64,000 bases of DNA from Syncephalis fuscata. Taxonomy: Eukaryota > Zoopagomycota > Zoopagomycetes > Zoopagales > Piptocephalidaceae. Positions 24,416 through 36,982 of the stretch are shown here, piece by piece; position 1 is the stretch's first letter, and every line of letters begins with the position of its first letter. A model generated the notes under the pieces. The model saw only the letters and a program-made list of their open reading frames with translations, had not been told where the DNA came from and made no database searches. The translations under genes were made by a program, and so were the position numbers. The DNA is taken from the NCBI GenBank assembly GCA_025786725.1, contig JAHLTZ010000046.1, positions 86,202 to 150,201 on the forward strand, in the 5' to 3' direction.

Positions 24416-25478
24416 TCAATATTGTTTGGGAAAGAGACGAATAAACATAAATGTAAATACAAATACGAGACAGACAACTAATAGAACTGTCCAAGTAAAC
24501 ACAGTTGTTTTACTGGCTTGTTTGCGGAATGAACCCAAACGATGTCCTTCTCGTCCCAGTCGATCTATACTAGTGGTCATGGTAGATTGCATATCAGATA
24601 CCACCTACATCAAAAGTAGTATTAATAGCCGGTAAAGTAATAAATAACGCTAATTACCTGCTGATCTTTACGTAGAATATCGCCAAATGATGATACATTA
24701 CTTTTTAGTACTTTGGCTAAACGAACCATATCATCAGTGAGTTCACTGTGAATGGCTCTATCTCTTCTTAAAACACTTTCAAAATCCTCATTCGATGTAT
24801 TCATAGTAGAAGAACGACTACTAAACCTATTATCCATTATTATAATCAACGGTTATTAATCCCATGATTGTAAACTATTGTAACGTACAATTCTTTACGT
24901 AAATCACTGTTACTTTTACCTAATTATCTTTTTATTAATATCAATTATAATATATTAAATAATGACTTACGTGTATCGATTTCATCGGTACTTGTCTTAT
25001 TATCATTGCGTTGCTATCATTTTAAACTTAATACCATCATTATATTAATTATTAACCATTTACCTGTAAAAGTGCTTCTTTCATAACCATTTCTGCTCGA
25101 CGTCGTAGTCGTAATTCCTGCATACTTTCTTGTAATCGCTCTTTATCCTGTTGTTGAACAAATGTTAAAGAGCGATTTTGTGATAATGAATGATCAATAG
25201 GTGATGCCTTGTTATTATAATTATTGTTATTATCTAGCTATTAATTAATTTAATAGATTGCTTGCTTACAAGTTTAGCATCGTCAATCACTCGCGAAAGA
25301 CGCTGAATCGATTGTGTATAGTCACTAAGTACTGCTTTATCATATTGACTATACTGCTTTAGTAATACACTATATATAATAAACTAAATAACATACCATG
25401 AATCCCTATTTTCCTTCCATTCATCTAAAGTTGTTTTTAAAGATCGCAGGTTCTATAACATATAAGCGGTCATATTAA

Positions 25479-25517
<39 letters not shown>

Positions 25518-25674
25518 ACTTTCTACTTACTGTGGCTAATTTGGCCGTTTCTGGTGTAATACACAAGGCATTAGTGTCATTACGTGACAATAGATCCTCT
25601 GTTCTGGCTAGTAGTCGTCGAAAGTCAACCTCCTCTCTAGAAGGTGATGTAGTTAATGTGGCTACCGGTAACAT
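24416..25674 (-). CDS. USE1: Vesicle transport protein USE1 (ER Qc-SNARE)
   Basis: USE1 is a tail-anchored SNARE for Golgi-to-ER retrograde fusion. The N-terminal exon has VDFRRLLARTEDLLSRND, and following exons encode helices with SDYTQSIQRLSRVIDDAKL and RLQESMQELRLRRRAEMVMK. The SNARE motif begins ELTDDMVRLAKVLKSNVSSF and continues through LRKDQQVVSDMQSTMTTSID. The C-terminal anchor is TVFTWTVLLVVCLVFVFTF followed by MFIRLFPK, very like other USE1 tails. About seven exons. The first intron contains a long AT dinucleotide run (about 25480-25515). It is convergent with OLA1, with only 72 bp between the two stop codons. Confidence 0.85.
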
Positions 25675-26056
25675 ATTATAAAAGACAAGACTATTGTTAT
25701 TGAAAAGAAGTGTTTAAAACAGTATTTGAATATAAATGACTGATTTACTAACTAATGGGTGAAAAAACAACTATAATAATAGAACGTGTAAACAGATCAT
25801 ATTCTATTAATCATTAAATTTAATAGAATAAAAAACTACCTTTAGTTTAATCAATAACTAATTATTGTAGTGGATGATTAGCTCTTTACTGGCAAATAAA
25901 AGACAGTGATGCAATGGTAGTTAAGTAGTAAAGAAAAGGAAAGTAGTGAGAGTGAGTTTGTAGGACATTCTTATTTTCAAAAAAAGGTATTTTTTCAATC
26001 GAGAATATAGCAAACATGGTCGCGACTGTTAAACAACATACAAACGCATACACATA
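25675..26056. other. Intergenic, USE1 upstream / G3BP-like 3' flank
   Basis: AT-rich and purine-rich stretches only; no supported gene or structured element. Confidence 0.5.
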
Positions 26057-27725
26057 TTACTTGTCCAATGGACGGCCACCATGACCGCCATGACCACCAC
26101 GGCCGCCTCGACCACCACGGCCGCCACCACGGCCACTGCCAAAGCCACCTGATGTATTACGATCAAATCCGCCGCTGTGGCCACCTTCACGACGATCAAA
26201 TCCGCCGCGGAATCCACCGCGTCCACGTCCACCCGTCGGTGTAAATCGACGACGTTCTTCGATTGTAAAGGAAGTACCGCGCAATTCAAAACTATTGCGT
26301 GTAATAGCTGTCTTGGCCAATTCAACATTGGCAAACTCAACAAAGGCACAATTCTAAATAATAAGTCATTTACACTAACATAAATATTAATTCGTTAATT
26401 ATTATTTTACTCACCTTGGCTGAAATGTGATCAATGGTTTTTACGGGTCCAATGCTTTCAGTCAAAAAAGTCTTTAAAGTATCGGTATTAATACGTTCTG
26501 AAATGCCTTTTACGTAAACAACTGCTGCTTCGTCTATTCAATGCCATTAGAATAACAATAATATATATATATATTAATCATTTATAAACTTACCACGCGA
26601 TGGGAATCGGTTACGTGGACCACCATGAGCATGTGGTGGCGGCGTTGATGTTGGCTGAGCATTACCGGCTGATGTAGTCGCTGCCGTTGTCGTCGTTGTT
26701 GGTGCAGTGGTAGAGCTAGCAGTGCTAGCAGCCGCTGTTGAGCCAGTACCTTTGTTAGCAGGCATAACTACTGATGTACCGCGTATTTCAGATGCTTGAG
26801 TGCCCCATCGAGTTGAGTTAACAGCTGCCAAATTGGCCCATGATTTGACTGTTGACTGCGGTGTAGATGCAGTGGGTGTCTCTACCTTTGCCGTAGTGGC
26901 TGGAGCAGCTGGAGCAGATGATGCACGATTAACAGCTGCCTTACCACTATCTATTACTGCCTCGGGTTGGACAGCCGGTGTCGTTGACTTGACACCATTA
27001 GGCTTTGTTTGTTCCGGAGCAGCTGCTGCACGTGGAGCTGATTCAGGTTTTTTAGCTGGTACAGCCACTACTGGCTCTGCTACAGGTGCCTCGACCACTG
27101 CTACCTCAACTGGTGCGGGTGCGGGTGATGCAACAACCTCCACCGGTTCAATAGCCGCAACAGTCTCTTCTACTGGTGCCGCTACATTCAGTGTGACCGC
27201 TGATTCATCCGACAACTCATATTCTGCACCAACATCATCTTTCAAGAATCGAAAGATATCATTAAGCACAAAATAGCCGTTGGGCTGTTCAGCCAAAAAG
27301 AATGTTTGGGCAAACTTTTGCGAAGGACCTTCTTTGTTGCACATCTCACCAAGTACTTGAATAATAATACCGCCATCGAGAGAAGCCACACTATCCACAT
27401 TGGAGACTAAGACGTGACAGTCATCAAAACCAAGTTCAATAATTTTATCGTGGATTTCCTATCCATTGATATTGGCGTGTCAATACAGCAGCGCTAGATG
27501 TTGGCCATTTCCTACCTTCTGGCCCTTATACGTATTGACCGGTTCACCTTCATGGCCATGAATCATTTTAGACTTTTTGTTATAAAAACAATGGAGACGC
27601 GACGGTTCCTTATTCAAGAATGTATAGTACTGTTGAACAAACATCCAGCCAATCTCGTATGCTTCCGCTGTAGGCGAAGTAGATTGCGTGCCAGTGGCAG
27701 CAGCATTGGGTGCAGTAGAAGCCAT
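26057..27725 (-). CDS. G3BP-like NTF2-domain RNA-binding protein (RRM plus RGG tail)
   Basis: The N-terminal half is an NTF2-like fold: EIGWMFVQQYYTFLNKEPS, LHCFYNKKSKMIHGHEGEP, VLVSNVDSVASLDGGIIIQV and FAQTFFLAEQPNGYFVLNDI. A linker of about 170 residues is rich in Ala, Val, Pro and Thr. An RRM follows (VVYVKGISERINTDTLKTFL; CAFVEFANVELAKTAI), then a C-terminal Arg/Gly tail with FRGGFDRREGGHSGGF and runs of GRGG. This order is that of G3BP / fungal Nxt3-type proteins, which nucleate stress granules and assist deubiquitination complexes. Start MASTAPNAAATG at 27725. Five exons or so. Antisense frames of up to 158 codons over the linker are composition shadows. Confidence 0.85.
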
Positions 27726-28358
27726 CAGCAAATCAATAATACCTGGCACGACTTAATAATAACAAATTTGTATTCGTTGTAATCGTTATATAGATAGTTA
27801 TATGGTTATATAGTTAGTATACTGCAAATAGCTATAGATATTTATAAAGCTTGTCTAGCATAACATTAATATACATGGTCATAATCTATGATCTATAGAC
27901 GCTAGCTAGATGGGACAGACATATGCACGTTTAAATAATAGCCAGGGTCATGATCTGACTGACATATCCCATATTTGACCTTCAACTCATCTAGATCACT
28001 GTCAACTTACTGGTTAGCAGTATATGTCCCTAAGACAGTGTAGTTAATTTAAGTGTAATTAGATACACTCACGCACTCCCAAGCGAGAGGGAAAAGAATG
28101 GGACAATAATGACCAGTATTTGGAGAAGAGAGAGTAAGTAGTAGTGACAATAGTAGTAAATGAACTGTTGTGTGTGTGTGTTAAGAAAAGAGAAGAGCAA
28201 ACGCGTAACAGGTCTGTTATCACGTGTTTATAGATACCAAGAATGATGATAGATTCGTTTATTGATTCATTGTGTTAATTCAATAACAATACACTTGGAA
28301 TAAATGATTGTTCTAATGGTAGCAAGTGTAATAATAATATTGATGTGGATTGTAATAG
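27726..28358. other. Intergenic, G3BP-like promoter side
   Basis: Contains a TG-repeat near 28170 and several A/G-rich tracts. No frame with coding character and no RNA gene seen. Confidence 0.5.
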
Positions 28359-29888
28359 TTACTGTCTACGTTGGTATGGTGTAAATCTTTGACGTGGTTG
28401 TTTATGTTGACCATTAGACCGCTAATTGTTATATAATCAATATAGTGTTGTACTAGAATGATGTATCTACTACTTACCATGGCTGTACGATGGGCTGTTG
28501 TTGTATCAATGTTGCTATTATTAGCTGTATTATTAGATGACCAGCTACAAAGCTTTCCATCTTCTCCTCCAGATACTAGATAATTGGACTATATTCACTT
28601 ATTAGTAGCTAATTAAGTAGCCTATTTGTTATTTGTACCTTGGGTTGCCAGTAACTGCCTCGAATAATCTCAGAATGACCACCGCTCATGAATGAAGTAC
28701 AGTGCTGTAATTCATTCAAATTAACATGGTGGATATGTAGTGCACCTCTATTATAGTGTTAATAATCGATTTATCCTGTATATAGTAAACTTACTCATTG
28801 GATCCAGATAGCATGAATAGTCGCTGACTACTGGCATCGTATTGGCAGTTAATAGCATAGTCAATTGTAGTTGTATCCGTGGATGCACGGCGAATATCAC
28901 CAAATAGACAGAGTGGATCCATCTATATCAATCATTAATATAATGTTATACACTATACTATGGCCGTATTACTTACTCCTTCACCTTTCCATAGCGAAAG
29001 TGTTTCCATATGACTTAGACAGTAGATATATTCAAAGGATGGACCAAAAAAGTCGGCACGATGAATGGATGATTCAGTGTTGGCAGAGGCAATAAGCACA
29101 TCATCCTCTTCTTGTTCTTGTAAATCGTAGATATTTAACATGCCATCCATCGATGCAGTCAATAAATACTGTGCGTTATCTGGATGGAAGTGCACCTATA
29201 GCAAGATTAGATATATGGATATGTATAGGGTTAATAAATAAATTGTTACTTACCTGAGTAACTGAATCACTATGCGCTTCACTAAATTGTTTAACTAGAC
29301 TATTGGAACGCATATCCCTTAAGGCGAGTTAGTTATGTACTAAAACCAGTATTATTGATATAATAGAATTACCAGAAAAGCACATAGGCATCATATTCTA
29401 CTAGATCTGTACCAGCAGCAATAATGGTATCTGCTTGATCAAGGGCTAACATAGGAGTACAAATATTGCCTATGTAATTGATCGTAACATTAAATTAAAT
29501 ATTAATTTCTAGACGTGTATTTACTTACTTTGATAGCTTTGGCTAGGCATTTTAGTGTTTTGACGAAAATCCCATAGTGCTACGAGACCATCTTCGCCGC
29601 AAGATAGCAATAAATGGTCAGTACCTTGTACACGCTGCATCCCTCGAATGGTATTTTGATGGCCCACAGTCGAGCCATCGGTGTAAGGTGGTTTTTGTCG
29701 TAAATACGTATATCATGGTCGGCTGAAGTAGTGACGGCCAGTGTCTGTTCTCCCATATCGTGTATATCATAAATATACGCCGGTTCACCAGTGGTAGCGG
29801 CTATCGTGCAGCTATGCTGTAGTGGATAAGGCGTATTCGCCAGTAATTCCGGTGCATGACCAACCTGGAATGTTGGACCTGTCGTCAT
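28359..29888 (-). CDS. WD-repeat protein, WDR89-like, with one apparent frameshift
   Basis: Beta-propeller blades are recognisable across about eight exons: SADHDIRIYD, HLLLSCGEDGLVALWDFRQN, YDAYVFFWDMRSNSLVKQF, HSDSVTQVHFHPDNAQYLLT, ASMDGMLNIYDLQEQEEDD, then FEYIYCLSHMETLSLWKGEG, HSEIIRGSYW and LVSGGEDGKLCSW, ending with a basic RRQ tail at 28359. Blade order and the acidic QEQEEDD turn fit the WDR89 family, whose function is poorly known. In exon 1 the frame changes at an A-run (29692-29696 on the plus strand): one more A would keep the blades in register. With the rest intact, an assembly error is more likely than a dead gene. Confidence 0.75.
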
Positions 29889-30507
29889 GATGGCAATAAA
29901 GAAAGAAAAAGCAAATATTATTTTTCAAATGGATCTGATTTGATTGATATTCGTTGAATTTGAATCAAATTTCAACGTCACTCCACTCTCTTGTTCTACA
30001 TTTCAACAATCTATTTGCATTATTTTTCATTATATATATATAGATTGTCGTGGTAAATTAAATTACTATTATTTATTGTTTATAGTAAAGTATTATTAAG
30101 TAAATAGCAGCATTTATAGCAACCATATTTTTAATATAAAACAACAGTAGTTTTTAAATAGTTAAATATAATGGAAATTGTGATTGTCAGGTCGTTACTA
30201 ATATGTCATATATTGCATATGCACAGTGCTCTATGTAGTTTAATACAAAGGATAAGTGGTTTATATAAACAATACACTATGTACTAATAAACAGAAAAAT
30301 CTATCAGACATATCCAAATATACGAAATCCATATAACGGATTGTTCCACAGCTTGCGTTTATGCAATATTTGTTGCTTTCTGTTTAAATCATGCTAGCTG
30401 ACACTTTACAAATGAATAGTCATATCCATTAGTAGTTAATGACTAAATAAATGATTCATAGAATATATTGTATAACTGTAATAATTAGACCATGGCATGA
30501 CATGGCT
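29889..30507. other. Intergenic, AT-rich
   Basis: WDR89-like promoter side and 3' flank of the secreted-protein gene. A stretch near 30383-30430 (TGTTTAAATCATGCTA...) recurs in diverged form near 32758-32800. Confidence 0.5.
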
Positions 30508-31719
30508 TTATTTAATCGACTGTTGGCGAGAAGGCCAGTTTAGAGTATTAATCAACTGCATTCTTTCCAATGAATACATAATGGCCTTGTCTGCTTTCTT
30601 CAAACAATCGGCTGGCTCTAGGTAGTGAAGTGTAAAATAAACCCAATGCGAACTGTATAAAACTTCTCTTTTTTCTTTATATTCGGCATCTTTAAGTTTG
30701 CAAAGTACTTCGATTTTTACATCAGTAGGAGCAAGCTGAAGAAATGTTTCTAAAGTAGCCTCATTTACAGAGAAACGCACTATATTCATTTCTTCATTGT
30801 TAAATTCTCTTTTTGTTGAAATGGCATTATTAAAGTTGAAAAACCGTGGTATATATCCACCATTGCTTGTCTTGATGATGCAAATATCTAGCAATACAAT
30901 TAATATGAACATCGATAATAAATACCATACTTACCATTAAAATCCATCTGAGCATACCATCCCGCTTTTTCTATAGCATTTAAACCTAATAATAGTCTAA
31001 TATACATATATTACGTAAACAACAAATGCCTGTACCTAATCCAATCTTCCGCCATAGACTCAACACTATTTTCATATCACTTTGAATTTAAATTAATTGG
31101 AATGTTAGAATGGTATATATTATATAAAAACAATGTTATTAGCTTTCCATACCTGGGAGGACTTTCAGTAAATTCTTTATATGTTTGCTCACATTGGCCT
31201 GGTAAAATATAACACGTATTTTGTCCAGGCATTATGAAACTTCTTCTAGACATAACAACCGAAAACCTGTCGTTTTTAAATAATCCGGGATTTGCCATTA
31301 TATCCTGTCGATGATGATACTTGTGAGTTTTTATATATTACTTTTATATAAAACTTGCTTTATACACATAAAAAGCGGGATTGCGTGGATTTGAATCCAG
31401 CCCACACGCAAGTGTAATGAGATTTCCATGCTGCTTTCCTTTGATATAGTGTACATCATTATTTTTGTACGGCGTTTCGGTAAACTGGATACTATGCATT
31501 GTAAATGGACTCTCTGGATCATTGTTTTTAAAGCCCATAAATTCTACATAAATAGTAGTTTTAGTAAATAACACGAATAAACCGGAGTGAATGCTTACCA
31601 ATGGACTCGGACTTCAACGCTCCTAATATGTTATTGGCAGGCGTGGCTTGAGTAACCGATGCTAGCATAAATGCAGTAGCGGCAATGGCGAGGATGGATT
31701 TCATCATAAACATGACCAT
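30508..31719 (-). CDS. Secreted protein of unknown family, six exons
   Basis: The first exon encodes a signal peptide (several Met, then KSILAIAATAFMLASVTQA) with probable cleavage before TPANN. Exon 2 carries FMGFKNNDPESPFTMHSIQF and GKQHGNLITLACGLDSNPRN. It is followed by a GC-AG intron (31358-31305, GCAAGT...GACAG), then an exon with two Cys (PGQNTCYILPGQCEQTYKEF). Short exons give SDMKIVLSLWRKIGL and LNAIEKAGWYAQMDFN. The last exon contains DICIIKTSNGGYIPRFFNFN and LHYLEPADCLKKADKAIMY. Junction phases agree throughout, giving about 280 residues. I do not recognise the fold. Secretion and Cys pairs suggest an extracellular or effector-like protein. The start could be any of the clustered Met codons at 31702-31719. 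Confidence 0.65.
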
Positions 31720-31759
31720 GCTAAGATTTAGTCGTCAAATAAAAGTTTGTAGTTTTCAT

Positions 31760-32000
31760 TGAACTAGTACGTAAAAAAAGATTAATAGTGGTATAAAATA
31801 AATCCGCTAGCAAATGTAGATATTTATAACGAATTACATCGTGCAATAGTCGACATCTTTACTATGAGGCTAGACAAGTACAGTATACACGTTTTTGAGT
31901 AAGAAATCACGGAAAGAGCACATGGAATAAGCCAAAAGTGGCTAATTTCCGTTATTTCAATACAGGATGTAAAAATGCAAATGTTTAAAGCAACATTTTT
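31760..32000. repeat. Upstream region of the secreted-protein gene, duplicated at 32985-33225
   Basis: Shared blocks in the same order include GATATTTATA, CATCGTGCAATAG versus CATCATGCAATAG, GGACAA/AGACAA, ACACGTTT versus ACATGTTT, GAGCACAT(G/A)GAATAA and GCTAATTTCCG. The pair is diverged but clearly related over about 230 bp. Confidence 0.65.
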
Positions 32001-32451
32001 ATTTCTGTCTATATATATATTAAATTGTACAAAATAGACAACACGTGGTTTATTGTGGCGTTATCATCTTCGTATGACTATTATTTTTTGCAATCATAGA
32101 TGTCCAAAAATCAAATAAATTTAAGCATTGCTAAAGATTGGGCCACAACATTAATCTGTTTATATAAACTATAACATATAGTCAAATATTTGTATTACTA
32201 AAGACATGAATATAATAAAAAGGACTACTTTTAAATCTATAATTAAATAGCAATTTTATTATAAATAGACAAATAAATGGCATAACAGCAGTTCAATTGC
32301 TTAATCCGAATGGTTTATTTTAATGGTGCTGTAATTATATTAAACATTATTAATCACGCAATAGCATTATGCCAATTATCTTATCGAAAATTTTTTAAAA
32401 ATATTAGTGTTATGTAAGGAAACAGTAGTTGTTTTCGAGTATTTAAATTCA

Positions 32452-32694
32452 ATGGCTACTAGAATGTTCAAGCCATTAAAGATCATTGTACATCGATTAA
32501 GCATTGCGCTTCGACACTTTGACACAGAAATGAATGGAATCACAAAGGAACAATGTAAAAGATGCAACTGTTTGTTTATCCAGAATGTATTAGATGGTAT
32601 CGCCATATTGAATTTAGTATTTGCTAGTTATGATGATTATGCGCTATTGGCAGCATATAAAACGTTGAAGGATAAAGATAATCAAATACATTGA
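32452..32694 (+). other. Short open frame, doubtful
   Basis: Eighty codons from ATG with ordinary composition (MFKPLKIIVHRLSIALRHF; CKRCNCLFIQNVLDGIAILN). There is no signal peptide, homologue or splice context, and the frame is open upstream only to a GTG. It lies between the two duplicated flanks of the secreted-protein unit, so it may be chance or a remnant. Confidence 0.2.
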
Positions 32695-32756
32695 AATACA
32701 CTAATTTATACAACAAATTGTATAGAAATTTGCTCTTATAAAGTACTGAGTGTGCT

Positions 32757-33225
32757 GTTTAAATCATGCTAAATGGCATTTACAATAGCCATGAAATAGT
32801 ATACTTGATAAGCAAATAATCAACATTAGCACATTACATAGCCGTAGCGATTGAAGCATAGCATGTCATTGCTTATTTAAACACATATTAACTATTTGTA
32901 AAACTCAATATTCTTCATCTAAAGACAATAACAAATTGTTGAGTAACTTTAGCAGGCCAGGGTTGTACTTTCTATGAAGTTAGTACGTGAGAAGAAAAAG
33001 TATGATGTGATGATTAGACAAATAAATCTACCGAAAATGCAGATATTTATAGCAAAACACATCATGCAATAGCCGATGTATTTAAGATTGGACAAACATA
33101 GAATACATGTTTCTGAGTGAAAAATGTGAAACGAGCACATAGAATAAACTATAAACAGCTAATTTCCGCATCTCAATACAGACTCTGAATTACATATATT
33201 TTAAAGTAGCATTCTCGTTTTATTT
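32757..33225. repeat. Remnant second copy of the secreted-protein unit with the gene body missing
   Basis: The left part (32757-32810) resembles the 3' flank of the secreted-protein gene (near 30383) and the right part (32985-33225) resembles its 5' flank (31760-32000). They have the same orientation and order, but only about 150 bp lies between them where 1.2 kb of gene would be expected. The coding region appears to have been deleted. Confidence 0.5.
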
Positions 33226-33659
33226 TTTGCATATTGAGCAATAAAGCGAGCAAAATAACGACCCATTATAGTAATAAAAATTTAGATGGCCCTTTTCTTT
33301 AAATGCTAATATTCAAAGAAAATTGTAGACTTGTTTTTAAATACTGTGAAAAAGAAGCATCTTTTGTTAGTATTAACTAGGACTAAAAATGTCTTAAGTT
33401 TAAACACAAATTCAGCAATACATATTACAATTAACCAATGATTTAGTGGCTGTTTAGAACAAAACAAGCTATTACATGCTATTTATGCATTCCAATATAT
33501 ATAGTCGTATTATCGATACATTATTAATATTTAATTCACCAACTGATAGCTCGACTGTCTAGCTTGAATAATCAGTGTAAACGCTATGTTTAGTGAATTA
33601 TAAATAAATACCATTCTTGTGAAATACCCTCGTCCTATGTCCTGCCTTTTTCTATTCAC

Positions 33660-35131
33660 ATGTTGCCTCTTGAAGGAATTCGCGTTATTGAAATGGCCGG
33701 TCTGGCCCCTGCACCATTTGCAGGTAAGTAGTAGTAAGGTATTGGGTGTAATTGAACTAAAAACTACGCATGTTCAGGTATGCTACTGGCTGATTTTGGC
33801 GCTAATGTCATTCGAGTCGAAAGACCTGCCGCGCTTAACACCGACGTGCTAACGAGGTAAATGAAAGTGTGAACAGCTAAGCACTGATTTGTATTAACAT
33901 GGCTTAGAGGAAAACGTTCGCTAGCTGTTGATATTAAATCGGCCGAGGGTCTAGCAGTGATACGTCAACTGGCTAAGCAAGCCGATGTTTTACTTGAACC
34001 GTTTAGACCCGGTGTTATGGAACGTTTGGGTCTTGGACCAGATGTGTTACTGGCCGAGAACCCTCGACTGATATTTGCACGCCTGTCAGGCTTTGGACAA
34101 CAAGGTAACTTTTAATGAATAGTCGTTGATTAGTGTTTATTGATTACCTTTAGGGGAATACGCTCAACAGGCCGGACATGACATCAATTATTTGGCTATG
34201 GCGGGAATACTTTCCGTAAGTATTAATTGGCGCACATAACTGGTGCTAATTATCTGCTATAGGAATTGAGACGGCAAGATGAGGATCCGCGTTTCCCCAT
34301 TAATCTATTAGGTAGACATTTGCGGCCATCATGTCACTCGCTACTAATTTTATTGGAATAGCCGATTTTGGTGGTGGCGGCATATTTTGCGTGGTTGGCA
34401 TTTTAGTTGCATTACTACAGCGACACAATACTGGTCGTGGTCAAGTGGTAGATGTGTCTATTGTAAGTTATTATAAATCGATAATATTGATTTAATTTTA
34501 GTATAATAGACAGAAAGTGTTGGCTATTTAGGCAACTTTATTCGCCGTATGAAATCTATTGGTGGACCTGTAGAATCACTACGTGGTGATGCACCCTTTT
34601 ACAATGTATACAAAACAAAGGATGACAATTACATGAGTGTGTGGGTACAGTTGATGGAATTACCCATACTGTTATTAATCATTTAATTGATATAGAGGTG
34701 CACTTGAACCACAGTTCTACGCACTATTGCTAAAAGGACTGGAGCTTGATTCAAATCAATTGCCCGACCGACAAGATCCGTCCAACTGGCCTCAGTTACA
34801 CACAATATTCAGCGAGTTATTCGCCAAAAAAACGATGGATGAATGGTCGTGTATATTTAAACAGAGTGATGCCTGTGTATTTCCCGTTCTAGCCATGGAA
34901 CAAGCTCCAATGCCTCCTCGCCGTACACCACGACTTTCTTCCGCGCCCGAAACAACCATGACCCATGATGCTTCAGCCGATACACCCGGTGACATTTTAT
35001 TGACCCCAGGTCTGCACAGTGTCGAAGTATTGAAGGAATACGGTTGGAGTGAAGCCCAAATCAATAAGCTTATTCAGCAAAATATCGTGCAACAAGTAAC
35101 AGGAATTGAGAAACGCGATAGCCATTTGTGA
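33660..35131 (+). CDS. Alpha-methylacyl-CoA racemase, class III CoA-transferase family
   Basis: AMACR-type enzymes racemise the 2-methyl group of branched acyl-CoAs for beta-oxidation in peroxisomes or mitochondria. The start [20 protein letters not shown] with [16 protein letters not shown] is diagnostic. Then come [60 protein letters not shown] with [50 protein letters not shown] and [17 protein letters not shown]. The Asp in ADFGGGG and the His-Asp pair in GHDINY match catalytic positions of the family. About eight exons. The final exon has a Pro/Thr-rich segment before [20 protein letters not shown], which is normal for the family. No obvious PTS1; it ends DSHL, which may be a weak peroxisomal signal. 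Confidence 0.9.
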
Positions 35132-35373
35132 TGATGACGATATTAATGGTAATCATACTAATGTGATCCATTGTTAAATGCCACATTTGCCATAATAAAT
35201 AAAGAGCGAAATTATACCCGAGTCATCTGATCATCCTTACTCATTATTTGTCTCAGCATAGCCACCACCACTTCTATTGTAACTTGGCTTCATCTCTTTA
35301 GCATTTTATTGGAATTGCCTCTCCTTTATTCCTCTTGTTTCCGACTGTCGTTCTTTGCAGTACCGTGCACATC

Positions 35374-36628
35374 ATGTCGTTCTTTGACCTCGAGGCCGGC
35401 CTATCTAAAGGTCCTTCTGCGCCTAATGGCGCCTCTCAAAGCCTTCTCAATTGTAAGTATCGAACGAATAGGTTGCCAAGGCCACCGTGTCACTCATTGA
35501 ATACTGACTACGTATACTGCGCGTATTAACCAACAACTAGCGCCCGATCCCGCCTACAGTGAACTCATCAGTCGAATCCAAACCCGTGTACTTACTAGCA
35601 ATAGCAACAATGCCCGTATTCAACGGCTTATCCAACGACTTGGAACACACACTGACTCGGAAAAGAATCACGACGAATTGTAAGTAACTCAACTGGAGTT
35701 TGACACTTGCTAATCTATAGCGTATAGGCACGCACTTCTTGAAGAGACACATAAGCTAGTTTGTGATACGATGGCCGATATTAAGCAGCTGGGATCATTT
35801 CCTGGTAAAACACCGCAAGAAATGGTAATTAAATGGTAATTAAATAGAGTAAACACAGACAATTAATACTATAATAGAAACAACGAAAGATGGAGCAGCA
35901 AAAACTATCTCGTGACTACCAAATGGTAATAGATAAATTTAAAGGTGCTCAACAATTTGCTGCGGAGCGTTTACAAACGTTAAAAGTGCGCGTAGAAGCA
36001 CAACAGAAACAGAATGCAAAGTAAGTCACAGATTCTCTGTTAATTGCAATAATTTATTCGTTAGTAGAAAATTATCACAAGATGGATTTGAATCAGATAC
36101 GGCAGAAGATCAACCATTACTATTGGAAGACAATGAAGAGCAACGGTGGGTCTAATATAAATTAACTGTGTGTTTAAACGATATTAAACGATGGCCATCA
36201 TAGTATTCGTCTACAAAAAGTTATGGAGAATGAAGTTACTTTCAATGAATCAATGATTCAACAGCGTGATGCAGAGATTATAGAGATAGAACAAGGTATT
36301 ACACAATTAAATGAAATATTCCGTGATTTGGGTACTATTGTTACAGAGCAGCAAACATTATTAGGTAAGTGATGATTGTATTGATAATAATAGATTTGAT
36401 TAGTTAACAAATATGATTAATTAACTAACGAACTAACTAACTAATAATGACTACATAGACAATATTGAACACAATGTTGATAGTGTTGCTGTATCGACAC
36501 AAAGGGGAGCTGAGGAATTGACAACGGCGAATCGATACCAGCGACGTGGGCGACAGCTTAAATGTTATCTACTACTTGTTCTATCCATTATTCTTGCTTT
36601 TGTTATTTTGTTGGTGTTTATGGTTTAG
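35374..36628 (+). CDS. Endosomal syntaxin (Pep12 / syntaxin-7 type Qa-SNARE)
   Basis: Begins MSFFDLEAGL. A Habc-like helical region follows (AYSELISRIQTRVLTSNSNN, LLEETHKLVCDTMADIKQL, MVIDKFKGAQQFAAERLQTL). Next is an acidic linker with DTAEDQPLLLEDNEE, then a SNARE motif IQQRDAEIIEIEQGITQLNE... continuing FRDLGTIVTEQQTLLDNIEH with the central-layer Gln in EQQ. The C-terminal anchor is CYLLLVLSIILAFVILLV after a basic RYQRRGRQLK. Qa-SNAREs of this type drive fusion at late endosome and vacuole. About seven exons. No other gene of the pathway is adjacent. Confidence 0.85.
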
Positions 36629-36801
36629 AGTCGATTATGTTAGTAGTAGTAGCAGTAGTAGTACAATTTATTTCGTAGCCATTATTGTAAACCTTATCAT
36701 AACCATACAATGAATGAAGCATCTTTATGGAGTGTTTGCTATTGTGCTATGAAAGTGTATCACTGAAATATATATATGTGTGTGCGTATGTATTTATATG
36801 G

Positions 36802-36951
36802 CTATTTGAGCTTTTTGAATTCCTTGTCAAGAGTCTCCTTAAATGCTTTAGTAAAGTCATTGGCTCGTTCCATAGATTCAGAATTTTTTATCTGTTTAGC
36901 AATCTCTGAACCTATATCATACAAAATATTAAACTTTGTTACTACTACTAT

Positions 36952-36982
<31 letters not shown>

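Noticed and set aside
26800-27276. 158-codon plus-strand frame
   Set aside because: Antisense to the Ala/Thr/Val-rich linker of the G3BP-like gene; low-complexity composition artefact.
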